Shown here: one piece after another, positions 8,848 through 15,238 of the stretch
Position numbering within the stretch: position 1 is the stretch's first letter
Layout: every line of letters starts with the position of its first letter
Assembly (NCBI RefSeq): GCF_023229695.1
Contig: NZ_JALNYS010000013.1
Location: forward strand, 1 to 64,000
Source of the DNA: Sulfuricurvum sp.
GTDB taxonomy: Bacteria; Campylobacterota; Campylobacteria; Campylobacterales; Sulfurimonadaceae
Reading direction: 5' to 3'
DNA length: 64,000 nucleotides
The notes under the pieces: model-generated
What the model saw: only the letters and a program-made list of their open reading frames with translations
What the model was told of the DNA's origin: nothing
Databases searched by the model: none
Translations under genes and position numbers: made by a program

Positions 8848-9186
8848 CTAATGATTCGCCAAATAATAATTGACGCTGTTCCAAAAATCTTCCATCAGTT
8901 TCCCTGCGCAATCAAACTCATAGGGAAAAGTCTCTTCTTTTTTATGAATATGATCCCATGTCGTTTTACGTGCGCCGTAACGGAAACTACTCGGTTTGAA
9001 GCTGTGGGCGTTGTCATATCCGATGAGGCGATGATTACTCTTATCGTGTAACGTCAGGGAGTAGCGGACACCGTGAGGAATCGTCTCGCTCGTTTCCACC
9101 GTTTTGGCTTCAAACTTTACCCAATATCCGTTATCCATCGGAAATATCTCACCGTCTAACAAAAGGAGGTTTTCTAAATCACCCAC
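8848..9186 (-). CDS. TumE-like (DUF6516-type) toxin
   Basis: A 112-residue protein with the features I associate with the TumE/DUF6516 family: an N-terminal ISxxx-WVKFEAK strand region, a GVRYSLTLHDKSNHRLIGYDN core, and a conserved aromatic end (YEFDCAGKLMEDFWNSVNYYL). It precedes the HTH antitoxin-like gene by 11 bases in the same operon. In this family the protein is thought to be a toxin (RNase or nucleotidyltransferase-like); I cannot confirm the activity from sequence. Family assignment is by recognition, not by alignment. Confidence 0.65.
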   Translation of the reverse strand: MGDLENLLLLDGEIFPMDNGYWVKFEAKTVETSETIPHGVRYSLTLHDKSNHRLIGYDNAHSFKPSSFRYGARKTTWDHIHKKEETFPYEFDCAGKLMEDFWNSVNYYLANH

Positions 9187-9260
9187 ACAGACTCCAGTTA
9201 GTTATCATCTAATGATAACATATTTTATACTCATTTACGATTATCCTATTGCAATAACAA

Positions 9261-10202
9261 TTAAAATGGAATTTCATCTTCATCAATATCAATCGAAGGC
9301 AATGTAAATTCTTTGTATTCTAAAGTATATATTTCATATTTTTTTAACAATATTTTTGTTTCATCCATAAATTTAATTGATTTTGCCAAAACACTATTAT
9401 TTTTAATTTGTTCTGCCATCTGAGTAAGAATTTCTTTAGGAATAATTTCTAACTCATTTAATATATTTAATTGCTTTAATGCTGTTTCCTCATGTGTTGA
9501 GTTACTTATTAAATTTGTGAATATAGTAAGTATCTGGTTACTAGTTTTAGGATTTTTTACAATAGTAATAAACACTTCTTTTGCAATATCTGCAACACTT
9601 TTTTTCCCATCTGCATGAATAGATTGATATTTACCAATAAATCCGTAAGGGTCTAAATCCTTTTTAATCGGTATAATTAAAACACTTTTACCTACTGCAA
9701 ATCCCACCTCTTGATCACACCAACTACTTTCTTTAAAACCATCTAATAAAATAGCAGTCAAAGCGTCCATAGTATGTAAAGCTTTTTCAATTTCATCAAG
9801 CCATTCACGACTTGGTTCAATATCAGAATGCGCAACAAAAGAAGATATTCCATAAATTTTAAGCGAATTTTGTAATTCCGATGCTTTTTCTTTAAATTTT
9901 GCAACATGACTGATAAATAGTTTGAAATAACCTTGCTTCCAAAAAGTAGGAATTATATTTACCTTTGCCCGTTCTGAATGATCTAACTCTAAATCGTCTG
10001 CTATTTTTAGAATAACTTCATCTGACTGATCAGAAAGCAACTTTTCAACATATAATCGTTTACTAAAATTTATATCAAAATGATGATCTGGACACGCTAT
10101 GCCAAAAGCTGGTAAATATGCGTCTATTCTTGAATATGTCATATCCTGTTGAAGCATATTTGCTATTTTCCCAATCAAATTTACTCGTTCAATAGGTCTC
10201 AT
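9261..10202 (-). CDS. TIR-domain protein with helical N-terminal domain
   Basis: A 313-residue protein, last of a four-gene TIR cluster. Residues 1-90 form a helical N-terminal domain (starts MRPIERVNLIGKIANML, then DQSDEVILKIADDLEL) of a type I have seen fused to other TIR and abortive-infection proteins. A TIR domain spans about 92-215: first strand YFKLFISHV, and the putative catalytic glutamate Glu165 in WCDQEVGFAVG. A helical tail of about 100 residues follows and ends in acidic DIDEDEIPF. Bacterial TIR proteins of this kind are NAD+-consuming enzymes that either make a signal or deplete NAD+. It starts 3 bases after the ThsB-like gene. Base composition is much more AT-rich than the flanking housekeeping genes. 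Confidence 0.85.
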   Translation of the reverse strand: MRPIERVNLIGKIANMLQQDMTYSRIDAYLPAFGIACPDHHFDINFSKRLYVEKLLSDQSDEVILKIADDLELDHSERAKVNIIPTFWKQGYFKLFISHVAKFKEKASELQNSLKIYGISSFVAHSDIEPSREWLDEIEKALHTMDALTAILLDGFKESSWCDQEVGFAVGKSVLIIPIKKDLDPYGFIGKYQSIHADGKKSVADIAKEVFITIVKNPKTSNQILTIFTNLISNSTHEETALKQLNILNELEIIPKEILTQMAEQIKNNSVLAKSIKFMDETKILLKKYEIYTLEYKEFTLPSIDIDEDEIPF

Positions 10203-10205
10203 CTA

Positions 10206-10781
10206 TCACTTTACCCAGTCTGCAAAATTATTATATCCATCACCTTTATCCCAATCATACACATTAAAAAAATGTGATAGCGGCAATATTTTTTTCAATA
10301 CTAATGAATGTTTTACATTTACCTTTTCCGTTCCATCAATGCTTTTATAATATATCCATTCCTTACCATTATGTTCAATCAAACTGTATGAAGAATTATC
10401 TTCTGCATAAACACCAACAGAATCTAAAGGATTTTTAGCAAGCGATTTCATAATGCCTTTTTTACATTTTATTGAGTTTATATGCACACCAAAAATATGA
10501 TTACCTCGTTTTAAACTTTTTAAGATTTCATATCTTACCCATGGTCTAGAATGTGTTTCTGTCCCTATCAAGACACAAGTATTTGATGTATTTTCCAAAC
10601 CCTGATTTATCAATCTTTTAATAGCAATATCGCCTTCTTTTTTTGCTTTTTCCCATATTGAAGCATCATAAAATCCTGCAGCATCACGATGTTCTTTAGT
10701 AACCCAATGATTTCTGACAACATTTGCTCTAAAATCAATAACATCCTGATAATGAAAACTAAAAAATACACGCTTTGCCAT
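10206..10781 (-). CDS. ThsB-like TIR protein (DUF1863 type), Thoeris sensor/signal synthase
   Basis: A 191-residue protein very similar along its whole length to the ThsB subunit of Thoeris anti-phage systems, as I remember the family. The N-terminus MAKRVFFSFHYQDVIDFR, the segment VVRNHWVTK, TCVLIGT and WVRYEILKSLKRG, and the C-terminus VYDWDKGDGYNNFADWV all match. The TIR catalytic glutamate is Glu85 in VRYEILK. In known Thoeris systems ThsB senses phage and makes an NAD-derived signal that activates a separate ThsA effector. Its start codon abuts the membrane-protein stop (zero spacing) and it is followed after 3 bases by another TIR gene. No SIR2-SLOG ThsA is seen in the window. Confidence 0.92.
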   Translation of the reverse strand: MAKRVFFSFHYQDVIDFRANVVRNHWVTKEHRDAAGFYDASIWEKAKKEGDIAIKRLINQGLENTSNTCVLIGTETHSRPWVRYEILKSLKRGNHIFGVHINSIKCKKGIMKSLAKNPLDSVGVYAEDNSSYSLIEHNGKEWIYYKSIDGTEKVNVKHSLVLKKILPLSHFFNVYDWDKGDGYNNFADWVK

Positions 10782-11264
10782 TTAATGACCACCAAGATAA
10801 CATATACTAATACATTTAAAAAGTGTAAGAATTGACATCCATTTACTCACTACAATGTACCCCAAGATGGCAAGGAATATGCCTCCATAAAATGGCAATA
10901 AACTTACTGAATACATTATTTGAAAGATTGATTTGACTTGATTATCAAAGCGCATGGGATTTACATTAAAAATTTGATCATCATTATTAGGTCTATATGA
11001 AATAATCCAATCATAAACTTTTCTGAACAATCGCTCTTGTCTTAAATAATATGCATCTAAATACCAAAAAGCAAAAAGAGGTATAAATGCAATAAAGAAA
11101 TGTTTATCGCTTCCTTTAAGCAGTAACGTTCCTGCGACTAATGTAATTGCCCAAGTTTTAACATTAAAAGAATTTGCCGCCATTCGTTTGACAATATCTT
11201 GAATATTTTTGACTTCTTCAATAAAAAGTTTTAATCGATTATCTTCAATATTTATATCAGCCAT
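10782..11264 (-). CDS. Small multi-spanning membrane protein, candidate TIR-system effector
   Basis: A 160-residue membrane protein. I choose the ATG at 11264 because it lies 2 bases after the upstream TIR gene's stop and has AAGGAATTAGGA just ahead; the frame is open to 11303 inside the upstream gene. A soluble amphipathic helix (IEEVKNIQDIVKRMAANSF) precedes hydrophobic segments at about 36-50 (TWAITLVAGTLLL), 55-74 (FFIAFIPLFAFWYLDAYYL) and 112-140 (one or two passes), with a basic QERLFRKVYDW linker. I know similar proteins only as uncharacterised. Sitting between TIR genes, and in the absence of ThsA, it is the most likely membrane-damaging effector. That is inference. It contains no Macro, SLOG or SIR2 domain. 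Confidence 0.8.
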   Translation of the reverse strand: MADINIEDNRLKLFIEEVKNIQDIVKRMAANSFNVKTWAITLVAGTLLLKGSDKHFFIAFIPLFAFWYLDAYYLRQERLFRKVYDWIISYRPNNDDQIFNVNPMRFDNQVKSIFQIMYSVSLLPFYGGIFLAILGYIVVSKWMSILTLFKCISICYLGGH

Positions 11265-11266
11265 TC

Positions 11267-11860
11267 CTAATTCCTTTGTGTTGGTTGATTCCCCATAAGC
11301 CAAGAATCAAACCTAACATATTTTTTACTATTTTCATTAACAAATAAGGCTTCCTTGATGCCTCCACTAATTTTGGCTTTGTCAATGTAAAAATATAGCC
11401 CTAAGTATTCTTGTCCCCTGAAATCTTCATTAAACCCATTATTATCTTTTTTCAAAGGTAAAATTCCAACCATTTTACTTTTAATGCCATCAAAATATCC
11501 AAGCTCCCAAGGCATCCATTTAGAATTTGTTGAATTTTCAGATGTTGCAAATAATAGACATTTTGATTGTTTCATTCTTTTTTGTAAAACTTCAGCAGTT
11601 GCTTTATTGACTTGTTCTCTACTTAAAAACCTATCAGTTATCCAATCAACATAAACACTATATCCAAGTGATTCAAGCTGTTTTTTTAGCTGAGGGATAA
11701 TATCTTTATCTGAATAACTATGAGACAAAAATATATCGAACTTATCATTTTGATGCACAGATACCGATGTAGCATTTTTTATTATAGTACTATTTAAACT
11801 TGAATCAAATGCCTCATTTGACGGAATCCTACTTAACTCACTATATGAAAATAGTGCCAT
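11267..11860 (-). CDS. TIR-domain protein, first gene of the TIR cluster
   Basis: A 197-residue protein with a canonical TIR domain at about 40-170. The first strand and box 1 are FDIFLSHSYSDKD, the strand-helix VYVDWITDRFLSR follows, and the putative catalytic glutamate is Glu119 in WMPWELGYFDG. The 40 residues before it are low-complexity and could be a linker or sensor tip. This TIR is different from the two others in the operon, so the three did not arise by recent duplication. AGAGG lies upstream of the ATG, and TTGAAG followed by TAAAAT about 18 bases later is a possible promoter near 11880-11910. Confidence 0.88.
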   Translation of the reverse strand: MALFSYSELSRIPSNEAFDSSLNSTIIKNATSVSVHQNDKFDIFLSHSYSDKDIIPQLKKQLESLGYSVYVDWITDRFLSREQVNKATAEVLQKRMKQSKCLLFATSENSTNSKWMPWELGYFDGIKSKMVGILPLKKDNNGFNEDFRGQEYLGLYFYIDKAKISGGIKEALFVNENSKKYVRFDSWLMGNQPTQRN

Positions 11861-12160
11861 GATACATCCTCTACTATTTTAATACGTCTGCACCCCAAAC
11901 TTCAAAAGCATCTTCGGAAGGACATCATCGGATATTTTTATACATTTGAAGATTGGAAAGATTCTTGGCAAGTTGACTTGTGGATATGAGTTTGGTATTA
12001 GACATCAATTTTCTCATTATCCCGTTTTATTTTGTATAAATAGAATAGCTGAAAATGGTAGAAAAAGCAAATATTTTTAGGGGATGGATTCCGCATCAAG
12101 TACGGAATGACGGGAGAGAAAGTTCACCCTTCGACTGGCTCAGGGCGAACGGATACAACC
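11861..12160. other. Gene-free stretch with two dispersed palindromes
   Basis: About 300 bases between the TIR operon and brnA. It holds the possible TIR operon promoter near its left end and a REP-like palindrome at 12086-12112. A second palindrome at 12122-12152 has a CCCTTCGACTGGCTCAGGGC core. A frame of about 60 codons is open on the plus strand from about 11882 to 12082 but has no convincing start or recognisable product. I see no supported gene. Confidence 0.6.
12086..12112. repeat. Dispersed palindromic repeat (copy 2)
   Basis: Palindrome with arms GGATTCCG and CGGAATGACG around CATCAAGTA. It is the inverse-complement relative of the element at 8407-8433, so the two copies flank the TIR cluster in opposite orientation. 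Confidence 0.7.
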
Positions 12161-12388
12161 TTACCCCGCTTTTTCCAAATGTTGCGCCAAAAACATCTTC
12201 ATAATTGCTTGACGAGCAACTCCGAGCCGTTTCGCCTCATAATCGAGTCTCTCAATCATCCATACAGGCAAATCGAGATTCACCCGTTTTTGCTCCAAAT
12301 TAGGACGGCGTGATGCCGACCAATCTACAAACTCGGATATATCCTCACCGTTGTCAAATGCTTCATCAAACTCTTGAACTGTTTTCAT
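12161..12388 (-). CDS. brnA: BrnA-like antitoxin
   Basis: A 75-residue ribbon-helix-helix antitoxin of the BrnA type. The N-terminus MKTVQEFDEAFDNGEDISEF is the toxin-binding part, and the C-terminal VNLDLPVWMIERLDYEAKRL is the RHH DNA-binding part. It overlaps the brnT gene by 23 bases (stop of brnT at 12366). BrnA neutralises BrnT and represses the operon in characterised cases. Confidence 0.92.
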   Translation of the reverse strand: MKTVQEFDEAFDNGEDISEFVDWSASRRPNLEQKRVNLDLPVWMIERLDYEAKRLGVARQAIMKMFLAQHLEKAG

Positions 12389-12638
12389 AATATTCTACCT
12401 CCACATCTCGTGATCTTCTCACGGAAATAATTCGGATCATTTCTGACCGATACGTGATGACAGCAGACCAGTGTTTTTTCCCGATTTTTCCAATACAGAT
12501 AAAACGCTTTTCTTCGGAAAAACTCAAAGGAGCTTCAAGCAAATTTTCATCATGCCATAATGCTTGAGCTTCATCGAAGTCAATGCCATGTTTTGCTTTA
12601 TTCGCATCACTTTTGTTGCTATCATATTCAAATTTCAT
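12366..12638 (-). CDS. brnT: BrnT-like ribonuclease toxin
   Basis: A 90-residue BrnT-family RNase toxin. Family marks include the N-terminal FEYDSNKSDANKAKHGIDFDEA, the LSFSEEKRFICIGKIGKKHW core, and the basic C-terminal RIISVRRSRDVEVEYYE. Toxin-first order with an overlapping brnA is standard for this type II module, which arrests growth by cutting RNA. It lies between the TIR cluster and an orphan antitoxin. Confidence 0.92.
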   Translation of the reverse strand: MKFEYDSNKSDANKAKHGIDFDEAQALWHDENLLEAPLSFSEEKRFICIGKIGKKHWSAVITYRSEMIRIISVRRSRDVEVEYYENSSRV

Positions 12639-12681
12639 ACCAATAGTATACCAAATTTAAAAATAAAATGAGTTAGGAAAT

Positions 12682-12710
12682 GGATTCCCGATCAAGTCGG
12701 GAATGACGGG
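12682..12710. repeat. Dispersed palindromic repeat (copy 3)
   Basis: Palindrome GGATTCCCGA-TCAAG-TCGGGAATGACGGG, closest of the copies to the classic REP-like GGGAATGACGGG sequence, located between brnT and the orphan antitoxin. Confidence 0.7.
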
Positions 12711-12732
12711 AAAGAGTAAACACAATTCAGAA

Positions 12733-12771
12733 TTATTTTAATTTAACGACGACCACATCATAATCGGTCAT
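12733..12771 (-). pseudogene. 12-codon stub of a MazF/PemK-like toxin
   Basis: An ATG at 12769-12771, overlapping the last codons of the upstream antitoxin-like gene, opens a frame reading MTDYDVVVVKLK before TAA at 12733-12735. A short N-terminus of this kind (hydroxyl/aromatic, then D-V-V-V-V) is how MazF/PemK-type toxins typically begin, and the start-stop overlap is the usual module layout. The rest of the toxin is absent; the following sequence is unrelated and holds a dispersed palindrome. Confidence 0.5.
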
Positions 12772-12952
12772 ATTCACTGTCTTCGGCATTATCCCATACG
12801 TTGTTTAGGCTTTTTTCGGAAAGTTTGCAGAACTCTTTTGTGGTTTCATCTTCCACCACAATTTCAAGCCCATCTTCTTCGAAATGCTTTAAAAGCCATA
12901 AAACTTTCTCAAATAATTGCGGGTTTTGAAAATTAAGGATTATTGATTGCAT
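12758..12952 (-). CDS. Small acidic antitoxin-like protein (orphan)
   Basis: A 64-residue protein (begins MQSIILNFQNPQLFEKVLWL, ends NAEDSEYDRL) with an N-terminal strand-helix of the type in short DUF2281-like antitoxins and an acidic C-terminal half (KSLNNVWDNAEDSEYD), the toxin-wrapping part in such proteins. Its 3' end overlaps the start of the 12-codon MazF/PemK-like stub, so it appears to be the surviving half of a decayed toxin-antitoxin pair. GGAGAG lies upstream of the ATG. Confidence 0.65.
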   Translation of the reverse strand: MQSIILNFQNPQLFEKVLWLLKHFEEDGLEIVVEDETTKEFCKLSEKSLNNVWDNAEDSEYDRL

Positions 12953-13036
12953 TCTATCTCTCCTACATCAATGTACGCTATTACAACAGTATATCAAAAG
13001 GTAGAAAAAATGATTTAGAAATATTTTTATAGGGGG

Positions 13037-13059
13037 GGCAAGGGGCGTAAACCCCTTGG
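13037..13059 (-). terminator. GC-rich hairpin after the 19-residue peptide ORF
   Basis: Hairpin CAAGGGG-TTTACG-CCCCTTG on the minus strand, 7 bp stem, 7 bases beyond the peptide stop. There is no T-run after it (C run, then TATAAAAATA), so it may stabilise the 3' end rather than act as a classic intrinsic terminator. Confidence 0.45.
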
Positions 13060-13065
13060 CTACAC

Positions 13066-13125
13066 TCAATTGAGCATAGGTGCGAAAAGGCACACAAGTA
13101 GTAGTGCTAGTACGTACTTATCCAT
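13066..13125 (-). CDS. 19-residue hydrophobic peptide, type I toxin-like
   Basis: Minus-strand ORF encoding MDKYVLALLLVCLFAPMLN, one short membrane helix with a charged start, in size and character like Ibs-type type I toxins. GAAGGGGG lies 6 bases ahead of this ATG; an in-frame ATG five codons upstream (13138-13140) lacks a good ribosome site. The preceding short RNA (13157-13231) carries stretches complementary to both sides of this start site. Coding status is inferred from the ribosome site, hydrophobicity and the parallel arrangement at 25015-25125. Confidence 0.55.
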   Translation of the reverse strand: MDKYVLALLLVCLFAPMLN

Positions 13126-13156
13126 AAAGACCCCCTTCATTCGTTTTTTGGAGGGC

Positions 13157-13193
13157 AAAAAAAAAGGCCGAGGGGTAATTACTCCCTCAGCCT
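13157..13193 (-). terminator. Intrinsic terminator of the short RNA (and possibly acs)
   Basis: Ten-base-pair stem with one G-U pair, an 8-base loop and T9 on the minus strand. One of the two strongest intrinsic terminators in the window. Confidence 0.85.
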
Positions 13194-13231
13194 CTTGCCG
13201 CTCCATCAAACGAATGAAAAGTCGTACTAGC
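13157..13231 (-). ncRNA. Predicted ~75-nt RNA with intrinsic terminator
   Basis: Starts about 7 bases after a strong -10 and ends in a GC-rich stem (AGGCTGAGGG with CCCTCGGCCT) followed by nine T residues. Its 5' part contains GCTAGTACGACTT, complementary (one bulge) to codons 3-7 of the downstream 19-residue ORF, and TCATTCGTTT followed by TGGAG and GGCAA, complementary to the leader just ahead of that ORF. The two pairing segments bracket the ORF's ribosome site. Also usable as the acs terminator if acs transcripts read through from 13268. Confidence 0.6.
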
Positions 13232-13237
13232 AAAAAA

Positions 13238-13265
13238 ATTATAGCATATTTTTTACTATTGTAAA
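13238..13265 (-). promoter_or_regulatory. Sigma-70-type promoter for the short RNA
   Basis: On the minus strand TTTACA (13265-13260), a 16-base AT-rich spacer and a perfect TATAAT (13243-13238), just after the acs stop codon. It places transcription start near the G at 13231. Confidence 0.7.
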
Positions 13266-13267
13266 AC

Positions 13268-15226
13268 TTACCCTTTTACTTTCGCTTCGATCGTCGCAAC
13301 GATACTCGGGTCTTCGAGAGTCGAGATATCCTGCGTGATCGCTTCGCCTTTGGCGATAGAGCGTAGTATTCGGCGCATGATTTTGCCCGAACGGGTTTTC
13401 GGCAAGCCCGGTACGAAAACGATGTCATCACAGATAGCGATGTTACCGATCTCTTTCATGATCACTTTGTTGATCTCTTTGACCATCTCCATCTCTTCAC
13501 CGACGGTGTCGTCGCCTTTGAGGACGATGTAGGCGAAAATTCCCTCACCTTTGATGTCATGCGGTTTACCGACAACGGCGACTTCGGCGACGTTCGGGTG
13601 TTTTTTACATGCCGCTTCCACTTCGGCGGTTCCCATACGGTGACCTGAGACGTTGATAACGTCATCGGTACGACCCGTGATCGTGATGTATCCCTCTTCG
13701 TCGTAGATTGCACCGTCACCGGTGAAGTAGACCGGCTGTCCCTCTTTTTTGACATCGCCGAAATACGATTTTACAAATCGCTCAGGATCGCCCCAGATTC
13801 CGCGAATCATAGACGGCCAAGGACGGGTTACACACATGTATCCTCCCTCGCCTGCCGGTACTTTTTCACCCGTTTGAGGGTCAAGGATCTCAGCGATGAT
13901 ACCCGGAAGGGGGAAGGTCGCGCACGCCGGTTTGATCGGAGTCGCACCCGGCAATGGAGAGACGATATGTCCCCCTGTTTCCGTTTGCCAGTAGGTATCG
14001 ACGATCGCGCATTTGCTTCCGCCGACTGCCTCATAGTACCATTTCCATGCCGGAGGGTCGATCGGCTCACCGACAGTTCCGAGAACTTTTAGGCTGCTAA
14101 GATCGTATTTTGCCGGCTCATCTTCACCCATTTTGTGTAATACGCGGATTGCGGTCGGAGCGGTGTAAAATTGGTTTATTTTGTACTCTTCCACCATTTT
14201 CCACGGACGTCCTGCATCGGGATAAGTCGGTACCCCCTCGAACATTACCGTCGTCGCACCCATCGCAAGCGGTCCGTAAACGATATAGGTGTGTCCGGTA
14301 ATCCAGCCGACGTCTGCCGTACACCAGTAGGTGTCGTTCTCTTTGACGTCGAATACCCATTCCATCGTCATTTGCGCCCAGAGGATGTATCCCGCGCAGT
14401 TGTGCTGAACCCCTTTCGGTTTTCCGGTAGAGCCTGAGGTGTAGAGGAGGAATAACGGATCTTCGGCGTCCATCACTTCGGCTTCACAAATGCTTGACTG
14501 GTTTTTGATGAGTTCGTTGTACGAATAGTCGCGTCCCGCTACCCATGTGATATCTTCGTTATTACGCTCGACCACGAGGACCTTCTCAACCGGAGATTTT
14601 TCATCAATCGCCTGATCGACTACCGGTTTGAGCATGTACGGTTTATCTTTACGAAATGCACCGTCGGCGGTAATGACCACTTTCGCCGCTGCGTCTTCGA
14701 TACGGTCTTTGAGCGCTTCGGACGAGAATCCGCCAAATACGATCGAGTGGATCGCACCGATACGGGCACAGGCGAGCATCGCGTACGCTGCTTCAGGGAT
14801 CATCGGCATGTAGATGACGACGCGATCCCCTTTTTTGACGTGAAACTCGTTTTTAAGGAGATTGGCGAATTTATTGACGTTGTAATAGAGCTCAAGGTAG
14901 GTAATGATTTGTTTATCACCGCGATCCCCTTCGAAAATGATCGCCGCTTTATTTTTACGAGAGCTGAGATGACGGTCGATACATTGGTGGGCTACATTGA
15001 GTTTCCCGTTCACGAACCATTTATAAAACGGCGCGTTGCTCTCATCGAGGACTTGGGTGTAGGGTGAGAACCAGTCGATTTTCTCATTGGCGAAATGGCC
15101 CCAAAACCCTTCATAATCCTCATTGGCCCATGTTTGTAAATCATGGTATTCGCACATATTTTTAATGCGGGCATTTTTAGCAAACTCGCGGTTCGGTTGA
15201 AAAGTTGGTTTTACGATATCACTCAT
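13268..15226 (-). CDS. acs: Acetyl-CoA synthetase
   Basis: AMP-forming acetate:CoA ligase of 652 residues, normal length for Acs. It carries the AMP-binding signature LLYTSGSTGKPKGVQHN at about 265-281, the TDDVINVSGHRMGTAEVE hinge, and the C-terminal PKTRSGKIMRR, whose Lys is the classic acetylation site in this family. It converts acetate to acetyl-CoA for assimilation. Thirteen bases separate it from the exonuclease gene upstream. With that gene, the DUF294/CBS protein and actP it forms an acetate-use cluster. Confidence 0.97.
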   Translation of the reverse strand: MSDIVKPTFQPNREFAKNARIKNMCEYHDLQTWANEDYEGFWGHFANEKIDWFSPYTQVLDESNAPFYKWFVNGKLNVAHQCIDRHLSSRKNKAAIIFEGDRGDKQIITYLELYYNVNKFANLLKNEFHVKKGDRVVIYMPMIPEAAYAMLACARIGAIHSIVFGGFSSEALKDRIEDAAAKVVITADGAFRKDKPYMLKPVVDQAIDEKSPVEKVLVVERNNEDITWVAGRDYSYNELIKNQSSICEAEVMDAEDPLFLLYTSGSTGKPKGVQHNCAGYILWAQMTMEWVFDVKENDTYWCTADVGWITGHTYIVYGPLAMGATTVMFEGVPTYPDAGRPWKMVEEYKINQFYTAPTAIRVLHKMGEDEPAKYDLSSLKVLGTVGEPIDPPAWKWYYEAVGGSKCAIVDTYWQTETGGHIVSPLPGATPIKPACATFPLPGIIAEILDPQTGEKVPAGEGGYMCVTRPWPSMIRGIWGDPERFVKSYFGDVKKEGQPVYFTGDGAIYDEEGYITITGRTDDVINVSGHRMGTAEVEAACKKHPNVAEVAVVGKPHDIKGEGIFAYIVLKGDDTVGEEMEMVKEINKVIMKEIGNIAICDDIVFVPGLPKTRSGKIMRRILRSIAKGEAITQDISTLEDPSIVATIEAKVKG

Positions 15227-15238
15227 AGTTAAGACTCC

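Noticed and set aside
11882..12082. Open plus-strand frame of about 60 codons upstream of the TIR operon
   Set aside because: No plausible start codon or ribosome site, low complexity and AT-rich; no recognisable product. It may be an old remnant but this cannot be supported.
13106..13231. Long imperfect palindrome as an integron attC site or MITE
   Set aside because: The ends lack the RYYYAAC/GTTRRRY core sites of attC and there are no target-site duplications. The arms are better explained as complementarity between a terminated RNA and a downstream peptide leader.
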